DNA from: Parietaria judaica
Taxonomy: Eukaryota > Streptophyta > Magnoliopsida > Rosales > Urticaceae
DNA: 64,000 bases
Direction of reading: 5' to 3'
Assembly: GCA_954871525.1 (NCBI GenBank)
Contig: OX940870.1
Span: forward strand, 3,565,501-3,629,500
Shown here: piece by piece, positions 59,871 through 64,000 of the stretch
Position numbering within the stretch: position 1 is the stretch's first letter
Layout of the letters: each line of letters starts with the position of its first letter
Translations under genes and position numbers: made by a program
Notes under the pieces: generated by a model
The model's database searches: none
Told to the model about the DNA's origin: nothing
Seen by the model: the letters and a program-made list of their open reading frames with translations, nothing else

Positions 59871-60823
59871 TGTTACGGTAATTCTCGGGATTGATTGTAC
59901 GGATAACTATCTAAAAGAAAATTATCAAATTAATTTTCTTTTATTTATTATTTATTTAAACATATCAATTCAAAACCCAATAACATGCTCCGGAGGCTCT
60001 TTTTCGCAAAACAAAGTGTCTCGGTGTTCATAAAAATATGAAAACACCCAAAAACGACCTAAAATTTGTGAAAAACGAACGCGGGATGAGCTCGGGAGCG
60101 AAAAAACACTTTGGTGGACCCCACACACGCCACAACCCACCAGGAGCTGCCACGTGGCGGGGAAATGACCAAAGGCTGCCCTCCAAACGCCCCACTCGCT
60201 CACTGCCAGCTCAGCAGCCCCCAATTGCCCCTGGACGGGAATCCCTGGAGGATATTCTGGGACGATTGACGACCTCGCCTGTCCAAATTCTAGCTCTATG
60301 CGGAACCCGTTCTGTCTCCTAGTCCATATCTTTCACATATACATCGACTCTGCGGACAGTTCGTAGGACCCGGGCTAGGATTTATAGGCCGAGGGGCAAA
60401 TCTCCCAGGGTCCGCTGCGTGGTCAAGCATACTCTCCCTTTCGTGGGAACCCGATCTGCGAGAAACCCGAACATGTGACCCCGGCCTTGTCCAATCCAGG
60501 CCCCGTGGAATCAGGAGGTGCGTGACCCCGAATCGCTGGACCTCGAACGGCGTACGATATGTTCTGACCTTGGGCACTAGGAACTCCCCTCAGAGTCCAC
60601 ATCACGGAGGAGACGGAATCGGTCATTTCCCAGATAACGATTTCTACCCCTGTGCTCACGTCAGCCTGACAGGGCAATCTCAGACAACAAAATCTGTCAT
60701 CCAAGCAGTCAAAGCCCAACAAAATTCAACGAAAGCCCGCCGCGTCAACAAAACGACATTGGGCCAGGCCCAAATCAACAACTTGGGCCTCAACGATGTT
60801 TGATCCAAAAAACGGCATCAACA
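59871..60823 (-). repeat. Solo-LTR candidate, 953 bp
   Basis: The upper end complement starts TGTTGATGCCGTTTTTTGG, a common LTR start, and the lower end complement finishes ACCGTAACA, giving TG...CA. A minus-strand TATA-like CCTATAAATCC is at 60377-60387. GC content is far above the flanks. The 5-bp flanks (ATATG and ATAAA) do not match, so the lower boundary may be off by a few bases or the duplication decayed. No gag or pol is present nearby. Confidence 0.5.
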
Positions 60824-61354
60824 ATAAATATATATATATATATATAAATATTTCTCATTCAATATGCCAACTTTCAAAAGGGAAATAAAGGAAGAATATC
60901 ATACGTCAAGAATAAAATAAAACAAAAAGTTAAAGATCTTTCTTTTTATGCTTTTATTTTAACAATTGGCTAGATATCAGCATATTTTATTTTAATTTTG
61001 TAAGTGAATTCATTTGAACCACATGAAAATTCGAAACAAATCTTTATCATACACTAGTAAGTAAAAAAATTAAGAAAAACAAATTAGTCTCAAATTAGTG
61101 GTATTTTGATGGTTGTAGTAGGCAAACGAAGGGATTTGGATCCACGTAAGCTTTAACTGAATGATGTCATTCGATCTACATGTGTATTTGGTCGTTTTCA
61201 TAGGTTACAACTTACACCATAAACCACTAAATCCTATATATATATTTACTTTATTTATATATATATATGTAAAGTAAGAAATATATATAAAAAAAAATCA
61301 GAATAGAATATTAAGTTTTTGATATTTTTCTTCGATTTTTTTTAATGGATTTAC
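60824..61354. other. AT-rich intergenic DNA
   Basis: TA repeats lie at 60829-60845 and 61257-61270. No gene is seen. Confidence 0.5.
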
Positions 61355-61717
61355 TTATAGACAGAGCTACATATGTACGAGTCTATGCACGTGAATACAC
61401 TCGAATATCAAAAGAAAATAATTAATGAAGTGATGATGTATTTTTGTTGTTTAAGTCGACAAAGGGGCACATTGAAATTCTGAAAATATTTTCTTTGTTT
61501 TTATGTATGAGATATTGCGATTTATCTCTTTTTATTTTGCTTGGTCACATATACTCTTATTATTTATATATTGTTTTATTCTTTTAGAGCTATTGGAGAA
61601 AGCTTAGTTAGGATTTATTGTTATGTTAGTTTTGATATATTGCATAAATTAACTCGGTAGCATTTATAATAGTTATAAAGTGATTCGAGTTACTAAAAAA
61701 ATAGCTCTGCCACATTT
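61355..61717. mobile_element. hAT-like element D, uninterrupted relative of element C
   Basis: It aligns with 3301-4493 outside that copy's nested 666-bp insertion. Ends are ATAGACAGAGCTACAT and ATAGCTCTGCCAC, loosely inverted GGCGGAGCTA-type termini. There is no coding capacity. Confidence 0.55.
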
Positions 61718-63115
61718 TACCCTCATTTGGTTAAAACAAAATAAAAAATGGGTGTCGTTATATCTATACATATATATAAATAAATGTTTTATCACACAAG
61801 TTTTTTGATATATATTTAGTTGATCAAAGGTGTAAATGTATATATTACAAAGCACGTGATTCTTGATTAAATATTTTATATTGGAAATTAGTGTTCAAGC
61901 TTTAGGAATTGTTTTTAAAGTTCTAACTTTTCTTGACTAATTAAGTCAAATTTAATGCTTTCTTCGATTCTAAATTACAACCGAATTATTTACTCAGCCA
62001 CTTGTTCGCTAATTAAACTGAGAGGAAAAATTAATTAATTGGACTGCGATTGAATTAAATTAAATAAAATAAAGGAGAAAAACTTGAACGTAACGTCCTC
62101 ATAAATTCGATTAAGACTTCATTACACACATATTAATAGACGATGTTAAACCTAAGCATAACGTAAACAACTATTGTGTTTAATTGTGTTAGATATTTTG
62201 TAATTCTCTATTAAATTGAGATTATGATGTTGATTCATCGTTTAGACATTGCTTATCTTAGACTGACAAAAACATGTCTCTACGATTAGGAAATAAAGAT
62301 GATACATTTTTATACCATTGTATTGTCAATATCACCACCCAAACAAATTTTAATGTATGGTCCAATTGATCGCCAAATTACGGTTATAAATAAATTAAAC
62401 GGTTATGGATCATTTTAAGCCTCGCAGTCATAATAGAGATAACTTTTTTTCATAAATAATATATTGAACAATCAAACTAGCTATTTTTTATAAACTATTT
62501 TATGTATTAATATCGTAAGGACTGAGGACCATTCCCACTCTAATACGATAATAAAAAGTACCGAATCCATAGTCAATAATTAATTTTTCAATTCGTATCG
62601 CCATAGTAATAAAATAAAAATTATAATTCAAGGCGCTAATGGTAATAATCTACATAAACTAATTTCAAGAATTTAGTAATCAAACATATGATACATATAC
62701 TTAAGCATGTATGATTTGATCAATTAACCTTAAATCTAGATAATTTTACGACTTGGATAGAGTTTTTTCATGTGCATTATTTACTCGCTCTAAAACTGAA
62801 GTTGTTAAAAAATTATGTTATGATCTATATTGAAAAGGGTCCACTTAATTCCAAAGGTAGTGGAGCCATAGTGGATTAAAAAAAAAAGTTGCAAAAATGA
62901 TGATTTGAGTAACATAATAAAGGAAGATGTCTCCCTGAGGTGGGACCCACTTTCATCACTTGTCTAGATCTTAGAGTATGGAACCACACATGTGAACAGC
63001 TCATCATACGTACCAATATCAACATTATATTATTTCTTCATTTAATTTTGCTGCCAAATAATTGGCCCGCAAATTATCAAAGGCAAAAACTGTTGATTTG
63101 GTTGTTGCTTAGGTA
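61718..63115. other. AT-rich intergenic DNA
   Basis: No gene, RNA or bounded element could be supported. Confidence 0.5.
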
Positions 63116-63210
63116 AATTACGGCTAATGTATTTAATGTCTGATCTTTTGCGAATTATGTACTCAATATTTATTTTTAGTGACTAATGTATCCAATGTTT
63201 GATCTGTTGG

Positions 63211-64000
63211 ATATTTTCGTGTTTTCCGTTAGTTGACCGTTAGAGATTTATCCTCCTCTATATGCACACTTTTTATATTTTTGACATAACTCACTCATTT
63301 TTTGTCCAAGTTTTATGCATAACCTATGGTTGGAAAGAAAAGAGATAGATCTACAAATTTTATGTTTTAAGTTTTGTAAAACAAGTTTTAGAAAAATACG
63401 AAATTTCAAATACAACGTAAAATTGGACGTAAGTTTAATGCAAAATATTTGTTTCGAGAAAATTTTAGTATACTTAATGACTTTTTATGATGAAACGTAA
63501 AACTAAAAAGTTGTAGATAAATATTTTATCTTTCCATACGATATTTATTTATAAATTTTGGACAAAAGATGAGTAAGTTATGCCAAATATATGAAAGATT
63601 ATTTCACATCACATATTTCATATTTTTGGCATAAATCACTCGTTTTTTTATCCAAAATTTATAAATAAACACATGTTAGAAAGATAAAATATTTATCTAT
63701 AAATTTTAGTTTTATGTTTCACTATATAAAGTTATTATATATATTAAAATTTGCTCGAAACAAATATTTTGTATTAAACTAACGTCTAATTTTACGTTGT
63801 ATTTGAAATTTCGTGTTTTTCTAAATTTTATTTTACAAAACGTAAAACAAAAAAGTTGTAGATCTATTTCTTTTATTTCTAATCATAGGTCGTGTATAAT
63901 ATTTGGACAAAAAATGAGTGAGTTATGTCAAAAATACGAAAAGTGGACATGTAGAGGAGGATAACTCTCTAACGATCAACTAACGGAAAACACGAAATAT
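63211..64000. repeat. Large inverted repeat (fold-back element), cut by the window end
   Basis: The left arm about 63211-63597 and right arm about 63615-64000 are near-complements over roughly 390 bases. Paired words include CGTGTTTTCCGTTAGTTGA, GACATAACTCACTCATTTTT, CACGAAATTTCAAATACAAC (with a mismatch) and CAAAATATTTGTTTCGAG. A short spacer near 63606 joins them. The arms probably extend from about 63116 on the left to beyond 64000. It could be a Mutator-like or other TIR element with very long inverted repeats; no coding capacity is seen. Confidence 0.85.

Noticed and set aside
60038..60803. GC-rich 93-99 codon open frames
   Set aside because: They lie inside an LTR-like island on both strands, with no recognisable protein family.

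Overview
The window is nuclear DNA of a flowering plant, most likely a eudicot. It has AT-rich intergenic DNA, spliced genes with GT-AG introns, a 31-exon homomeric acetyl-CoA carboxylase, and dense nested DNA transposons. I cannot name the species. All gene models were spliced by eye, using reading-frame continuity, splice dinucleotides and family knowledge.

Layout. 1-8.9 kb is transposon-rich: an LTR-like island, hAT-like elements (one nested in another), and two Mutator-like elements with long terminal inverted repeats and GC-rich interiors. 8.9-28.2 kb is the gene island. It holds a group 1 high-affinity sulfate transporter (+, 13 coding exons, 638 aa), an organellar MnmE/TrmE tRNA-modification GTPase (+, 9 exons, 537 aa, one GC-AG intron) and cytosolic-type homomeric ACCase (-, 31 coding exons summing to 6753 nt, 2250 aa). 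The MnmE and ACCase genes converge tail to tail. 28.2-43.4 kb has no intact gene. It holds several hAT-like elements with 8-bp target duplications, a Mutator-like inverted-repeat element and two LINE 3' ends. 43.4-54.5 kb is an older hAT-like element split by a 10,157-bp CACTA (En/Spm) transposon with matching termini, TAT target duplications and CCGGCG-rich subterminal arrays. 56.1-56.65 kb is a two-exon FCS-like zinc-finger (FLZ) gene (-). The rest to 64 kb is transposon debris, LTR-like islands and a large inverted repeat that runs off the window.

How things relate. The three large genes are ordinary housekeeping or nutrient genes (sulfate uptake, organellar tRNA wobble modification, malonyl-CoA synthesis) and show no sign of being an operon or pathway cluster. 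The most informative structure is the CACTA element. It carries two diverged copies of a TnpA-like (Transposase_24) gene, one with all exons in frame and one broken by an extra T. It also has a DUF4216-type gene remnant with an in-frame stop, and no recognisable TNP2 catalytic core. A relative of the element it inserted into lies at 2470-3260 in this same window and shows the empty site. I found no convincing wholly new biological system.
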